Assembly (NCBI GenBank): GCA_017410425.1
Contig: JAFQQV010000013.1
Location: 1-33,059 of the forward strand
Direction of reading: 5' to 3'
Source: Oscillospiraceae bacterium
GTDB lineage: Bacteria > Bacillota > Clostridia > Oscillospirales > Oscillospiraceae
DNA: 33,059 nucleotides
Every line of letters begins with the position of its first letter. Position 1 is the stretch's first letter. Of this stretch, positions 14,157 through 21,317 are shown piece after piece. The notes below the pieces were generated by a model. That model was not told where the DNA came from and made no database searches. It saw nothing but the letters and a program-made list of their open reading frames with translations. Both the position numbers and the translations under genes were made by a program.

Positions 14157-15461
14157 ATGGATTTCAAAGCTCTTTACGAACAGAAGAAATGCACTCCCGA
14201 AGAAATCGTAGCCATTGTTGAAGACAGATGGCGCATTGGTATGGACACTGCTGTGTCCCATGCACCCACTATTGTTGAAGCCCTTGTAAACAGAGCCCTT
14301 ACCGACGAGCTTTATGGCGTTCGTGTTCAGTCTCTGCTGGACGTTCAGTCCACCGCTCACCTGCTCGACCCCAGCCTGTATAAAAGAGTCATTCGTGAAT
14401 CCTGGTTCTCCGGCAGCGGTTCCCGTCAGGAAGTAAACCACGGCATGGCTGACGTTATTCCCAACTATTACCGCGATATACCCCGCCATATCCGCAGACA
14501 GTATGAGTATGACGCTTTCTGTGCCACCGTCTCCCCTATGGACAAGCACGGCTACTTTTCCCTCGGCACCGTCAGCTCTTACAGTGGTGCAATGCTGGAA
14601 AAGTCCAAGCGCATTTTCCTTGAGGTAAATGATCAGATGCCCCGCGCAGTATGCGGTGTGCAGATACACATAAGCCAAGTTGACAAACTTATCGAGACAA
14701 GCCGCCCCCTGCCGGAGCTCAAGCCTGCCAAGATAGACCCTGTCAGCGAAACCATAGGCGGTCTGATTGCAGAGCAGATCGAGGACGGCTCCTGCATCCA
14801 GCTTGGTATCGGTGCCATCCCCGATGCTGTTGGCGCTGCTCTTAAGTTCAAGCACGACCTGGGCATCCATACTGAGATGTTCACCAGTTCCATGGTCGAC
14901 CTTCTGGAATGCGGAGCTGCCAATAACAGCAAAAAGCAGATTTACCGCGGTCAGTCTGTCACAACCTTCGCATACGGCCCCAAAAAGATATACGATTTTA
15001 TCGATGATAACCCCGGCATCGTATTTCTGCCTGTAGACTATGTCAACGACCCGGCTGTAATCTCCCAGAATAACAACATGATCTCCATCAATGCTGCACT
15101 TGAATGTGACATATGGGGTCAGGTATGTGCAGAAAGTATCGGCACCAAGCACATGTCCGGTACCGGCGGTCAGGTGGACTATGTCCGTGGTGCCTGTCTT
15201 TCCAAGGGCGGCAAGAGCTTCATCGCTTTCAGCTCCACTGCAAAGGACGGCACTATCAGCAGAATCAAGTCTATCCTTGAACCCGGTGCAATCGTCACCA
15301 CAAGCAAAAATGACGTTGACTATATTGTCACCGAATATGGCATTGCCCATATGCGTGGTGAGCCTCTCAGCTCCCGTGCACGCCAGCTTATCGCCATTGC
15401 TCATCCTGACTTCAGAGCAAAGCTTGCTTTCGATGCGAAAAAACGCGGCATAATGATCTGA
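14157..15461 (+). CDS. Acetyl-CoA hydrolase/transferase family CoA-transferase (4-hydroxybutyrate/butyryl-CoA type), copy 1
   Basis: 434 residues, the length of 4-hydroxybutyrate CoA-transferase (AbfT) and butyryl-CoA:acetate CoA-transferase. It exchanges CoA between acetate and a C4-type acid through a glutamyl-CoA thioester. Family landmarks: the N-terminal helical part with the acetyl-CoA hydrolase fold, ATVSPMDKHGYFSLGT (about 123-138), QLGIGAIPDAVGAAL (about 215-229), then LGIHTEMFTSSMVDL with the expected nucleophile Glu240. In the C-terminal half, SGTGGQVDYVRGA is followed by TEYGIAHMRGEPLSSRARQLIAIAHP. It has its own strong promoter and a terminator directly after. It is closely related to the next gene (15764-17068). 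Together with the Pct-like pair this makes four CoA-transferases in 15 kb. The acceptor acid cannot be told from sequence. Confidence 0.9.
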   Translation: MDFKALYEQKKCTPEEIVAIVEDRWRIGMDTAVSHAPTIVEALVNRALTDELYGVRVQSLLDVQSTAHLLDPSLYKRVIRESWFSGSGSRQEVNHGMADVIPNYYRDIPRHIRRQYEYDAFCATVSPMDKHGYFSLGTVSSYSGAMLEKSKRIFLEVNDQMPRAVCGVQIHISQVDKLIETSRPLPELKPAKIDPVSETIGGLIAEQIEDGSCIQLGIGAIPDAVGAALKFKHDLGIHTEMFTSSMVDLLECGAANNSKKQIYRGQSVTTFAYGPKKIYDFIDDNPGIVFLPVDYVNDPAVISQNNNMISINAALECDIWGQVCAESIGTKHMSGTGGQVDYVRGACLSKGGKSFIAFSSTAKDGTISRIKSILEPGAIVTTSKNDVDYIVTEYGIAHMRGEPLSSRARQLIAIAHPDFRAKLAFDAKKRGIMI

Positions 15462-15475
15462 TCCACAAAAAAGCT

Positions 15476-15510
15476 AAATTCCCGTAGTAATTATACTGCG
15501 GGAATTTTTT
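15476..15510 (+). terminator. Terminator after CoA-transferase copy 1
   Basis: 13-bp stem AATTCCCGTAGTA/TACTGCGGGAATT with one T-G wobble and a 3-base loop, followed by a T-run. Confidence 0.85.
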
Positions 15511-15618
15511 ATATCGAAAAATCAGTATTATTTTATGCCCCTAAAAATAGCCTTGTTTTTTAGGGCATTTTTTACAAACGTAAAAATAAGCATCGAAAAA
15601 ATTTAACAAAATTTTGTA

Positions 15619-15708
15619 TTGTAAAAATGTATAGTCTCCTGTATATTATTATTAATGATTCGCTCATTTTAACTTGTTTTTGAGTATACCAATAAATTTA
15701 GATATTTT
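15619..15708 (+). promoter_or_regulatory. Two candidate promoters of CoA-transferase copy 2
   Basis: TTGTAA (15619-15624), 17 bases, TATATT (15642-15647), and TTGAGT (15680-15685), 17 bases, TATTTT (15703-15708). The 302-base spacer 15462-15763 is very AT-rich and, apart from the terminator and these boxes, shows no gene. It shares a GTATAAAAAAC word in the leader with the copy 1 gene. Confidence 0.45.
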
Positions 15709-15763
15709 TTACACAATGTACTTTCAAGTATAAAAAACACGCCACAACACAAGGAGATATAAC

Positions 15764-17068
15764 ATGGATTATAAAGCATTATATGAACAGAAGAAATGCA
15801 GCCCTGAGGAAATGGCTGCCCGCGTGGAAAACAGATGGCGCATCGGCATGGACACCGCCGCCTCTCATGCGCCTACAATTCTGAAAGCTATCGCAAAGCG
15901 CGCTGCAAATGATGAACTCTACGGTGTACGCGTACAGACCCTGCTGGATGTTGAGCCTATGGAGCACCTCGTTGACGATACTCTTTACAAGAAGCTTATC
16001 AGCGAAGCCTGGTTTTCCGGCAGTTCCTCCCGCAAGGCCGTAAATATGGGCTATGGCGACATCATCCCCAACTATTACAGAGACATCCCCGGTCATATTG
16101 AGAGAAAATATACTTACGATGTTTTCTGTGCCTCCGTCTCCCCTATGGACGAGCATGGCTACTTCTCCCTTGGCACCGTATGCTCCTACAGCCCTGCAAT
16201 GATTGAAAAGGCAAAACGCATTTTCCTTGAGGTCAACGATCAGCAGCCCCGTGCAGTATGCGGCACACAGATTCACATCAGCCAGGTCAATTGCCTGATT
16301 GAAACCAGCATGCCCCTGCCTGTACTGCCTGAGCCCAAGATCGACAGCGTAAGCGAAACTATCGGCGGCCTGATTGCAGAGCAGATCAAGGACGGTTCCT
16401 GCATCCAGCTTGGTATCGGCGCTATTCCTGATGCAGTAGGAGCAGCCCTCAAGAGCAAGCACGATCTTGGTATTCACACCGAGATGTTTACCGGCTCCAT
16501 GGTTGACCTTATTGAGTGCGGCGCTGTCAACAACAGCAAAAAGCAGATTCACCGCGGCCAGAGCGTTACTACCTTCGCTTTCGGCTCAAAGAAAATCTAT
16601 GACTATATCCACAATAACCCCGCTATCGCCTTCATGCCTGTAAACTATGTCAATGATCCCTATGTCATTGCCCAGAACGACAACGTTGTCTCCATCAACG
16701 CAGCACTTGAGTGCGATATCTGGGGCCAGGTCTGTGCAGAAAGCGTTGGCACCATGTACATGTCCGGCACCGGCGGCCAGGTGGACTATGTCCGTGGCGC
16801 ATGCCAGTCCAAGGGCGGCAAAAGTTTCATCGCCTTCCATTCCACTGCGAAGAACGGTACTATCAGCCGCATCAAGTCCATCCTTGAGCCCGGCGCACTG
16901 GTCACCACCAGTAAGAACGATGTTGACTACATAGTCACCGAATACGGCGTGGCACATCTCCGCGGCGAGCCTCTCAGCTCCCGTGCACGTCAGCTTATTG
17001 CCATTGCCCACCCCAACTTCCGCGACGAGCTTGCATTCAATGCAAAAAAGCGCGGCATTATGATCTGA
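15764..17068 (+). CDS. Acetyl-CoA hydrolase/transferase family CoA-transferase (4-hydroxybutyrate/butyryl-CoA type), copy 2
   Basis: 434 residues, exactly the length of its upstream neighbour and similar throughout, so a tandem duplicate. The family motifs are conserved: ASVSPMDEHGYFSLGT, QLGIGAIPDAVGAAL, LGIHTEMFTGSMVDL with the expected catalytic Glu240, SGTGGQVDYVRGA and TEYGVAHLRGEPLSSRARQLIAIAHP. Differences are spread over the N-terminal third (substrate-facing in this family) rather than in the catalytic core, consistent with divergence in substrate or expression. An AAGGAG site precedes the ATG by eight bases, and promoters are predicted upstream, so it is expressed separately from copy 1. 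Both copies end in the same KKRGIMI tail. Confidence 0.9.
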   Translation: MDYKALYEQKKCSPEEMAARVENRWRIGMDTAASHAPTILKAIAKRAANDELYGVRVQTLLDVEPMEHLVDDTLYKKLISEAWFSGSSSRKAVNMGYGDIIPNYYRDIPGHIERKYTYDVFCASVSPMDEHGYFSLGTVCSYSPAMIEKAKRIFLEVNDQQPRAVCGTQIHISQVNCLIETSMPLPVLPEPKIDSVSETIGGLIAEQIKDGSCIQLGIGAIPDAVGAALKSKHDLGIHTEMFTGSMVDLIECGAVNNSKKQIHRGQSVTTFAFGSKKIYDYIHNNPAIAFMPVNYVNDPYVIAQNDNVVSINAALECDIWGQVCAESVGTMYMSGTGGQVDYVRGACQSKGGKSFIAFHSTAKNGTISRIKSILEPGALVTTSKNDVDYIVTEYGVAHLRGEPLSSRARQLIAIAHPNFRDELAFNAKKRGIMI

Positions 17069-17108
17069 TTCCTTTCATCTCTCTTTTCTCATCTCCATAT
17101 CAAAGGTA

Positions 17109-17139
17109 AAAACTCACAGGCCTAAACCTGTGAGTTTTT
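17109..17139. terminator. Bidirectional terminator between CoA-transferase copy 2 and the PfoR-like gene
   Basis: 10-bp stem AACTCACAGG/CCTGTGAGTT with A-run before and T-run after; serves both convergent genes. Confidence 0.88.
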
Positions 17140-17157
17140 ATCATTTATATTATGTTT

Positions 17158-18234
17158 TCAACCATTGAGAGTCATATCGCCGTCTTTAACCCAGCCCATC
17201 TTGCGGCAGAACATATTTATTACAGGGCAAAGTATAGCAGGCAGAACAAAGCAGATAAGGAGCAGCCCCAGCCAATCAAAGCCAGTGGGACTGATGGCAG
17301 TGGCGCCCTTGGCAATAGCTCCAGCGCTGGGATCAACCCAACCGGTCCACACGCCGATCTGACCACAGAGGCCGCAGGTACCCATACCAGAATTGATAGG
17401 CGCACCGTTCATTTCAAGCTTGAAGACACAGGTCGCAATAGGTCCGGTTATTGCCGAGGCCACAATAGGAGCAATCCAGATCTTCGGATTTTTCACTATG
17501 TTGCCCATCTGCAGCATGGAGGTGCCAAGGCCCTGAGATACAAGGCCGCCCCAACGATTTTCCTTGAAACTCATAACCGCAAAGCCAACCATCTGGGCGC
17601 AGCATCCAGCCACAGCAGCACCGCCGGCAAGGCCCGTAAGGCCCAGCACCGAGCATATTGCAGCGGAGGATATAGGCAGTGTAAGCGCAATGCCAACCAG
17701 AACCGATACGGCAATGCCCATCCAGAAGGGCTGCAGCTTGGTGGCATTATCAATAATAATACCAAAAGCAGAGGCTACAGTGCCTATGGGAGGCGCAATC
17801 AATTTTGCAAGAGCAACACCGATAATAATGGTTACGGCGGGAGTTACCAAAAGGTCAACCTTGGTTTCCTTGCTTACAGCCTTACCAAATTCTGCCGCAA
17901 CAATGGCAATAATCAGTACTGCCAGAGGACCGCCGGCGCCGCCTTCAGCATTGGCAGCCCAGCCCACCGCAGCCAGAGAGAACAAAACCATGGGCGGACA
18001 CTGCAGCGCGTAGCCTATTGCAATAGCCATTGCAGGACCGGAAACAGCCATAGCATAAGTGCCGATATCAACAAAATACTGAATACCAAGCTGAGAGCCT
18101 AAAGTTTTTATAATTGTGCCGATCAGAAGGGAGCAGAAAAGGCCCTGGGCCATAGCGCCGAGAGCATCAATACCATAGCGCTTGGCAGAGATAACAATAT
18201 TTTTCCTTGCACAGAAAGCTTTGATTTTATTCAT
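17158..18234 (-). CDS. PfoR / PTS_EIIC_2 family membrane protein, candidate niacin-related transporter
   Basis: 358 residues from the ATG with AAGGAG eight bases upstream; an in-frame GTG three codons earlier overlaps that site and is unlikely. A polytopic membrane protein of about 8-10 segments, rich in Gly and Ala, of the PfoR-like family (COG3641, PTS_EIIC_2), originally called a toxin regulator in Clostridium perfringens but looking like a permease. Recognisable parts are the basic start MNKIKAFCARKN, GIDALGAMAQGLFCSLLIGTIIKTLG and APINSGMGTCGLCGQIGV. No phosphorylation domain is attached, so it is not a full PTS. It follows niaR on the same strand, but has its own promoter covered by a 24-bp palindrome. 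This suggests NiaR represses it and that it moves niacin or a related pyridine. The substrate is inference. Confidence 0.8.
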   Translation of the reverse strand: MNKIKAFCARKNIVISAKRYGIDALGAMAQGLFCSLLIGTIIKTLGSQLGIQYFVDIGTYAMAVSGPAMAIAIGYALQCPPMVLFSLAAVGWAANAEGGAGGPLAVLIIAIVAAEFGKAVSKETKVDLLVTPAVTIIIGVALAKLIAPPIGTVASAFGIIIDNATKLQPFWMGIAVSVLVGIALTLPISSAAICSVLGLTGLAGGAAVAGCCAQMVGFAVMSFKENRWGGLVSQGLGTSMLQMGNIVKNPKIWIAPIVASAITGPIATCVFKLEMNGAPINSGMGTCGLCGQIGVWTGWVDPSAGAIAKGATAISPTGFDWLGLLLICFVLPAILCPVINMFCRKMGWVKDGDMTLNG

Positions 18235-18258
18235 ATCAAACACTCCTTAACAAAAAAT

Positions 18259-18282
18259 ATACAGGTGTCTTGACACCTGTAT
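18259..18282. promoter_or_regulatory. 24-bp palindromic operator, probable NiaR box
   Basis: Two perfect 11-base arms, ATACAGGTGTC and GACACCTGTAT, around a central TT. It overlaps the end of the -10 box and the expected start of transcription of the PfoR-like gene, and lies next to niaR. Long palindromes with a GTGTC-type core are what I recall for NiaR sites in Firmicutes; the consensus was not checked. Confidence 0.75.
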
Positions 18283-18309
18283 ATTACATCTATATTTATA
18301 TATTGTCAA
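18281..18309 (-). promoter_or_regulatory. Promoter of the PfoR-like gene, inside the 3' end of niaR
   Basis: On the minus strand, TTGACA (18304-18309), 17 bases, TAATAT (18281-18286). The -35 box covers the niaR stop codon and the -10 box overlaps the palindrome. Confidence 0.75.
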
Positions 18310-18827
18310 GTATTCTGCTCCTCAAAAAGCATACCCATATCATGCAGAATCTGCTTTACGCGCAGATACGCCGCTTCATCAGGACAGATCAGAGTATGCA
18401 GATGGATACCCTCTGTAAGATTGGACAAGGGATGAGCTGCAAAGCTTGAGCAGCGGTTTATAAATTGGCTGACATCATAGCGGTTGGAAATCTGCAGAGA
18501 ACCGATAAGCTGGCCATAAACCGGATGTTCAACGATAACATCCTCCACAGTGCAGCCCTGGTCAACTATGGCGTTAAGCTCAGCCTCAGTTTCAGCCGGG
18601 CTGTGCTTCACCGCAATCCGGCGCACAAAACCGGAATGCTTCTGCCCCATGACGTAGCCGCGGGGAGTTGCGTTGATGTCTTCGCCGGCAGAGCGAAGCA
18701 GGGCCACATCGCCCACAATAACCTGACGGCTGACGTCAAAGCGAGCAGCCAGAGCCGCAGCACTTATGGGCTGAGTAGTTTCTTTCAGTATATCCAATAG
18801 CATCTGACGACGCTGTTCTGAGCGCAT
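18306..18827 (-). CDS. niaR: NiaR-type niacin-responsive repressor (HTH_11 plus 3H domain)
   Basis: 173 residues from the ATG that has GGAGG eight bases upstream; longer in-frame starts at 18842 and 18866 would encode the binding site as protein. Residues 1-58 are a winged helix with SAAALAARFDVSRQVIVGDVALLRSAG as recognition region. Residues about 65-170 are the 3H domain. Four expected metal ligands are present with the known spacing (recalled from the Thermotoga structure): His75, Glu83, His142 and His144 (EGIHLHTLICPD). NiaR proteins bind nicotinic acid and then repress NAD synthesis and niacin uptake genes. Here the only neighbour with a matching operator is the PfoR-like membrane protein downstream. 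A 17-spaced promoter lies at 18857-18885 and lacks the palindrome. Confidence 0.9.
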   Translation of the reverse strand: MRSEQRRQMLLDILKETTQPISAAALAARFDVSRQVIVGDVALLRSAGEDINATPRGYVMGQKHSGFVRRIAVKHSPAETEAELNAIVDQGCTVEDVIVEHPVYGQLIGSLQISNRYDVSQFINRCSSFAAHPLSNLTEGIHLHTLICPDEAAYLRVKQILHDMGMLFEEQNT

Positions 18828-18856
18828 AAATGCCGCCTCCATAAAAAGTTTTTTCC

Positions 18857-18885
18857 ATTTTATCACAGCGCTTTTTTATTTTCAA
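18857..18885 (-). promoter_or_regulatory. Promoter of niaR
   Basis: On the minus strand, TTGAAA (18880-18885), 17 bases, TAAAAT (18857-18862). GCGCTT/AAGCGC bracket the -35 box. No copy of the NiaR palindrome is present, so self-repression is not evident. Confidence 0.65.
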
Positions 18886-18911
18886 CTTTATAAGCGCAAA
18901 GACGATTTTCT

Positions 18912-19892
18912 TTATTGTTTCTTAGTATATCCGGTTTTGGGGTCAACAGTATTGGGCAAAGTCTCAGCATTAAGATAAGATTTGAGGTTTTTCATAAATA
19001 TTTCAAACACAGTTCTGGACATGTAAGGTGAGCTCTCCCCGCCCATTATCCAGCCGCCGGCCACATGAGGTGTAATAATAAGATTGGGCGCCGCCCAGAG
19101 CTTATCGTCCTCCGGCAGGGGTTCTTTATAGGCCACATCTATCGCAGCGCCGTCCAGTTTTCCGGAGACAAGGGCCTCATAAAGTGCATCTGCATCCACA
19201 GCATTACCGCGTCCACAGTTAATGAGCAGTGCCCCCTCCTTCATAAGCGCTATGCGGCGCGCGTCCATGAAGTTCACAGTATCCGGTGTATTGGGCATAA
19301 TCATGGCAACAATGTCTGCCCGGGGCAGAGCCTTGTCCACGTCCTCCATACCCAGCATTTCATCCACACCTTCAGGGCAGGCGCAGGCTGTACGGCGCAC
19401 GCCTATTACATAAGCGCCCAGATCATGCACACGCTTTGCATAAGCCGTACCGATATTCCCGCAGCCCAACACAAGAACCGTGGAGCCCAGAATAGTTTTT
19501 GCCCAGGGCCCCCGCCTCCACACTCTCTGCAGCTGCTGGCGGCCATAGCCCGGCATGCCGATGCAGAGTGCGCCGGTGAAAGCCAGCATATGCTCAGCAA
19601 TAAGGTCATTGTATGCACCGGTACCGTTGGAAAGCAGCACTCCCCTGTCGATCAGATCAAGATAGCCGTCGGTTCCAGCGCTGGAGAGATGCAGCCATTT
19701 GAGATTATCAATATCCTTGAACATTCCGGCAGGGACATTGCCAAAAATAATATCCGCATTCTGCACATCCTGCTGTGTGACCGTGTCCTTTGTGCGCCTG
19801 GTGATTACAGTTCCGGGCAGCATAGCCTGCAATGTTGCAAGTTGATCCTCATCCAGCGGAAAATATGCCAGCAGATTTTTTATCTCAGCCAT
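18912..19892 (-). CDS. D-isomer-specific 2-hydroxyacid dehydrogenase
   Basis: 326 residues, the size of NAD(P)-dependent D-2-hydroxyacid dehydrogenases (phosphoglycerate, glyoxylate/hydroxypyruvate, D-lactate types). It would interconvert a 2-oxo acid and an (R)-2-hydroxy acid. The catalytic domain is split (about 1-98 and 290-326) around the Rossmann domain, which shows LVLGCGNIGTAYAKR (GxGxxG at 143-148). The catalytic triad is complete: Arg228 (NCGRGN), Glu257 (AYKEPLPEDD) and His276 (IITPHVAGG). GGAGG precedes the ATG by seven bases. It is a single gene with its own promoter, on the same strand as niaR. Since the 2-hydroxyacyl-CoA dehydratases act on (R)-acids, it could supply them, but the genes are 8 kb apart and the link is only suggestive. 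Confidence 0.88.
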   Translation of the reverse strand: MAEIKNLLAYFPLDEDQLATLQAMLPGTVITRRTKDTVTQQDVQNADIIFGNVPAGMFKDIDNLKWLHLSSAGTDGYLDLIDRGVLLSNGTGAYNDLIAEHMLAFTGALCIGMPGYGRQQLQRVWRRGPWAKTILGSTVLVLGCGNIGTAYAKRVHDLGAYVIGVRRTACACPEGVDEMLGMEDVDKALPRADIVAMIMPNTPDTVNFMDARRIALMKEGALLINCGRGNAVDADALYEALVSGKLDGAAIDVAYKEPLPEDDKLWAAPNLIITPHVAGGWIMGGESSPYMSRTVFEIFMKNLKSYLNAETLPNTVDPKTGYTKKQ

Positions 19893-19922
19893 GTAAATCC
19901 CTCCAAAAGTTTATTTTGTTAG

Positions 19923-19951
19923 ATTATATATCATAAAAAACATGGCCGCAA
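19923..19951 (-). promoter_or_regulatory. Promoter of the 2-hydroxyacid dehydrogenase gene
   Basis: On the minus strand, TTGCGG (19946-19951), 17 bases, TATAAT (19923-19928). The -35 box is part of the stem of the preceding terminator. Confidence 0.55.
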
Positions 19952-19969
19952 GACACAAGTCCTGCGGCC
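19935..19969 (-). terminator. Terminator of the sigma/anti-sigma operon
   Basis: On the minus strand, a 7-bp GGCCGCA/TGCGGCC stem with a partly paired 12-base loop, followed within three bases by TTTTTT. Confidence 0.75.
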
Positions 19970-19981
19970 CAAACACAATAT

Positions 19982-20728
19982 TTATTTTGCAATGGCTTCC
20001 TTTGCCATTGAGCAGAGCTCGTCAGCGCTGAGTTCGCCGCCAGTCTGGAGCAGATTATAGAGTATACCCTCTCTTATCCATGTAAGGGATTTTACCTCCA
20101 TAGTCATTACGCTGTCGCTACCCCATGAGAACACCAGTTCACCGCTTGCCTGAGCTTCCTTGTCAGCTTCAGTCATCTCATAGTCCTCCGGGACCATCTT
20201 GTTCATGTATCCAAAGTAGTATATATCCACTCCGGCAAAACTATCCATCACAGAGCCCTGAGGCTTGGCAGAGTCAAACTTCTCCTGGCTGAAGTAAACC
20301 AGATCACCATCCTTTTCATACTCAAACATTGACGACTTGAATTTTTCCACCAGTGCGGTTTTACTGTCGGCACGTTCGTTATCCACTACACAGCCATTGC
20401 TGAAGGCATAGCCGTTTTCAAACTCCTGAATAAGCACAGGGGCATAGCCTATATCCTCAACAAACTGCTGTTCTGTTGGCAGGGAAGGGTATTCTTTCTC
20501 ACCATGGCTGAACCAGCCGTCCAGAACACCACTGGCAAAAGCAGTGCTGCCCAGAAGAAAAGTTGCCGCAACAGCAATAATTGCAATCGCTTTTCTGAAA
20601 TTTATGATCTTCCTGTTTTCTTTTTTCATTGTAAGCTCCTCCATTTCATCCAGGAAGGGAGCTGACATATGTTCTTTTATTCTGGCTGCATGTGATCGCA
20701 GCTGGATTTCAAAATCAATATTTTTCAT
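19982..20728 (-). CDS. Probable anti-sigma factor, single-pass membrane protein
   Basis: 248 residues. The cytoplasmic N-terminus (1-44) is followed by one membrane segment (about 46-66, AIAIIAVAATFLLGSTAFAS) and an extracytoplasmic domain of about 180 residues resembling the DUF4367-type sensor domains of clostridial anti-sigma factors (GYAPVLIQEFENGYAFSN, then DIYYFGYMNKMVPEDYEMTEADKEAQ). There is no HxxxCxxC zinc motif. Its ATG overlaps the TGA of the sigma gene (ATGA), the classic coupling for a sigma/anti-sigma pair. It presumably holds the sigma factor at the membrane until a cell-envelope signal releases it. The signal is unknown. Confidence 0.78.
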   Translation of the reverse strand: MKNIDFEIQLRSHAARIKEHMSAPFLDEMEELTMKKENRKIINFRKAIAIIAVAATFLLGSTAFASGVLDGWFSHGEKEYPSLPTEQQFVEDIGYAPVLIQEFENGYAFSNGCVVDNERADSKTALVEKFKSSMFEYEKDGDLVYFSQEKFDSAKPQGSVMDSFAGVDIYYFGYMNKMVPEDYEMTEADKEAQASGELVFSWGSDSVMTMEVKSLTWIREGILYNLLQTGGELSADELCSMAKEAIAK

Positions 20729-21195
20729 ACCATCGTCTCTCCTTCCAGCAATGTTTTAAGTTGGCCGAGAGCTTTGCGTGTTCTGTATTTCACGGTGGAC
20801 ACAGGCTGGTTCAAAGCCTTTGCAGCTTCATCATAGTTCATGTCATTATAAAAACGCAGGCTTATATACACAGATAGCTGAGGATCCATCCTGCACAGGG
20901 CATCCATAATCTCCATGTCCTGCTCGGGCAGAGCATAGAACACATTCAGATTATCCGAAAGCTCCTCGGTATAACGTTTGGCTTTTAGAAAGTTTTTGCT
21001 CTTGTTGATAACGATACGGGTAAGCCAGGTTTTGAAGTATTCCCTGTTTCTTAGCGTATGTATATTCTTATAAGCAGACAAAAGCGCTTCCTGCAGCACA
21101 TCCTTCGCATCTTCCGTGTTATGCAGGTAGCTCAGTGCTACAAGAAACAGGGATTTTTCATGCTTGGGATATTCCTGTTCAAACAGCTGCCGCAA
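20725..21195 (-). CDS. ECF-type sigma-70 family factor
   Basis: 156 residues with sigma regions 2 and 4. Region 2 (about 12-75) contains LSYLHNTEDAKDVLQEALLSAYKNIHTLRNREYFKTWLTRIVINKSKNFL. Region 4 (about 98-150) contains MNYDEAAKALNQPVSTVKYRTRKALGQLKTLL with the recognition helix. The start is TTG at 21193-21195, with GGGGG eight bases upstream. No ATG exists in frame near it, and the reading begins exactly where sigma region 2 homologs begin, so the non-ATG start is credible. It is the first gene of a two-gene operon with its probable anti-sigma factor. Confidence 0.92.
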   Translation of the reverse strand: MRQLFEQEYPKHEKSLFLVALSYLHNTEDAKDVLQEALLSAYKNIHTLRNREYFKTWLTRIVINKSKNFLKAKRYTEELSDNLNVFYALPEQDMEIMDALCRMDPQLSVYISLRFYNDMNYDEAAKALNQPVSTVKYRTRKALGQLKTLLEGETMV

Positions 21196-21235
21196 TTTTG
21201 CTTCCCCCTTTCGTCTTTGTAAGGCCCTTACATCT

Positions 21236-21265
21236 ATTAGACAATCAAATCCAGAAAAAAGTCAA
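21236..21265 (-). promoter_or_regulatory. Candidate promoter of the sigma/anti-sigma operon
   Basis: On the minus strand, TTGACT (21260-21265), 18 bases, TCTAAT (21236-21241). An ECF-type self-recognised promoter was not identified. Confidence 0.4.
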
Positions 21266-21275
21266 ACAGGAGATA

Positions 21276-21308
21276 AAAAATTGCCCCACAAAAGTGGGGC
21301 AATTTTTT
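21276..21308 (-). terminator. Terminator of the glucose-6-phosphate isomerase gene
   Basis: Stem AAATTGCCCCA/TGGGGCAATTT around a short loop with A-runs and T-runs on both sides; it follows the gene's stop codon by about 10 bases on the minus strand. Confidence 0.88.
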
Positions 21309-21317
21309 ATTTCTGAT

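Noticed and set aside
17158..18234. PfoR-like gene as a complete sugar PTS permease
   Set aside because: No EIIB or EIIA domain, phosphorylation site or PTS gene nearby; the regulatory context points to niacin instead.
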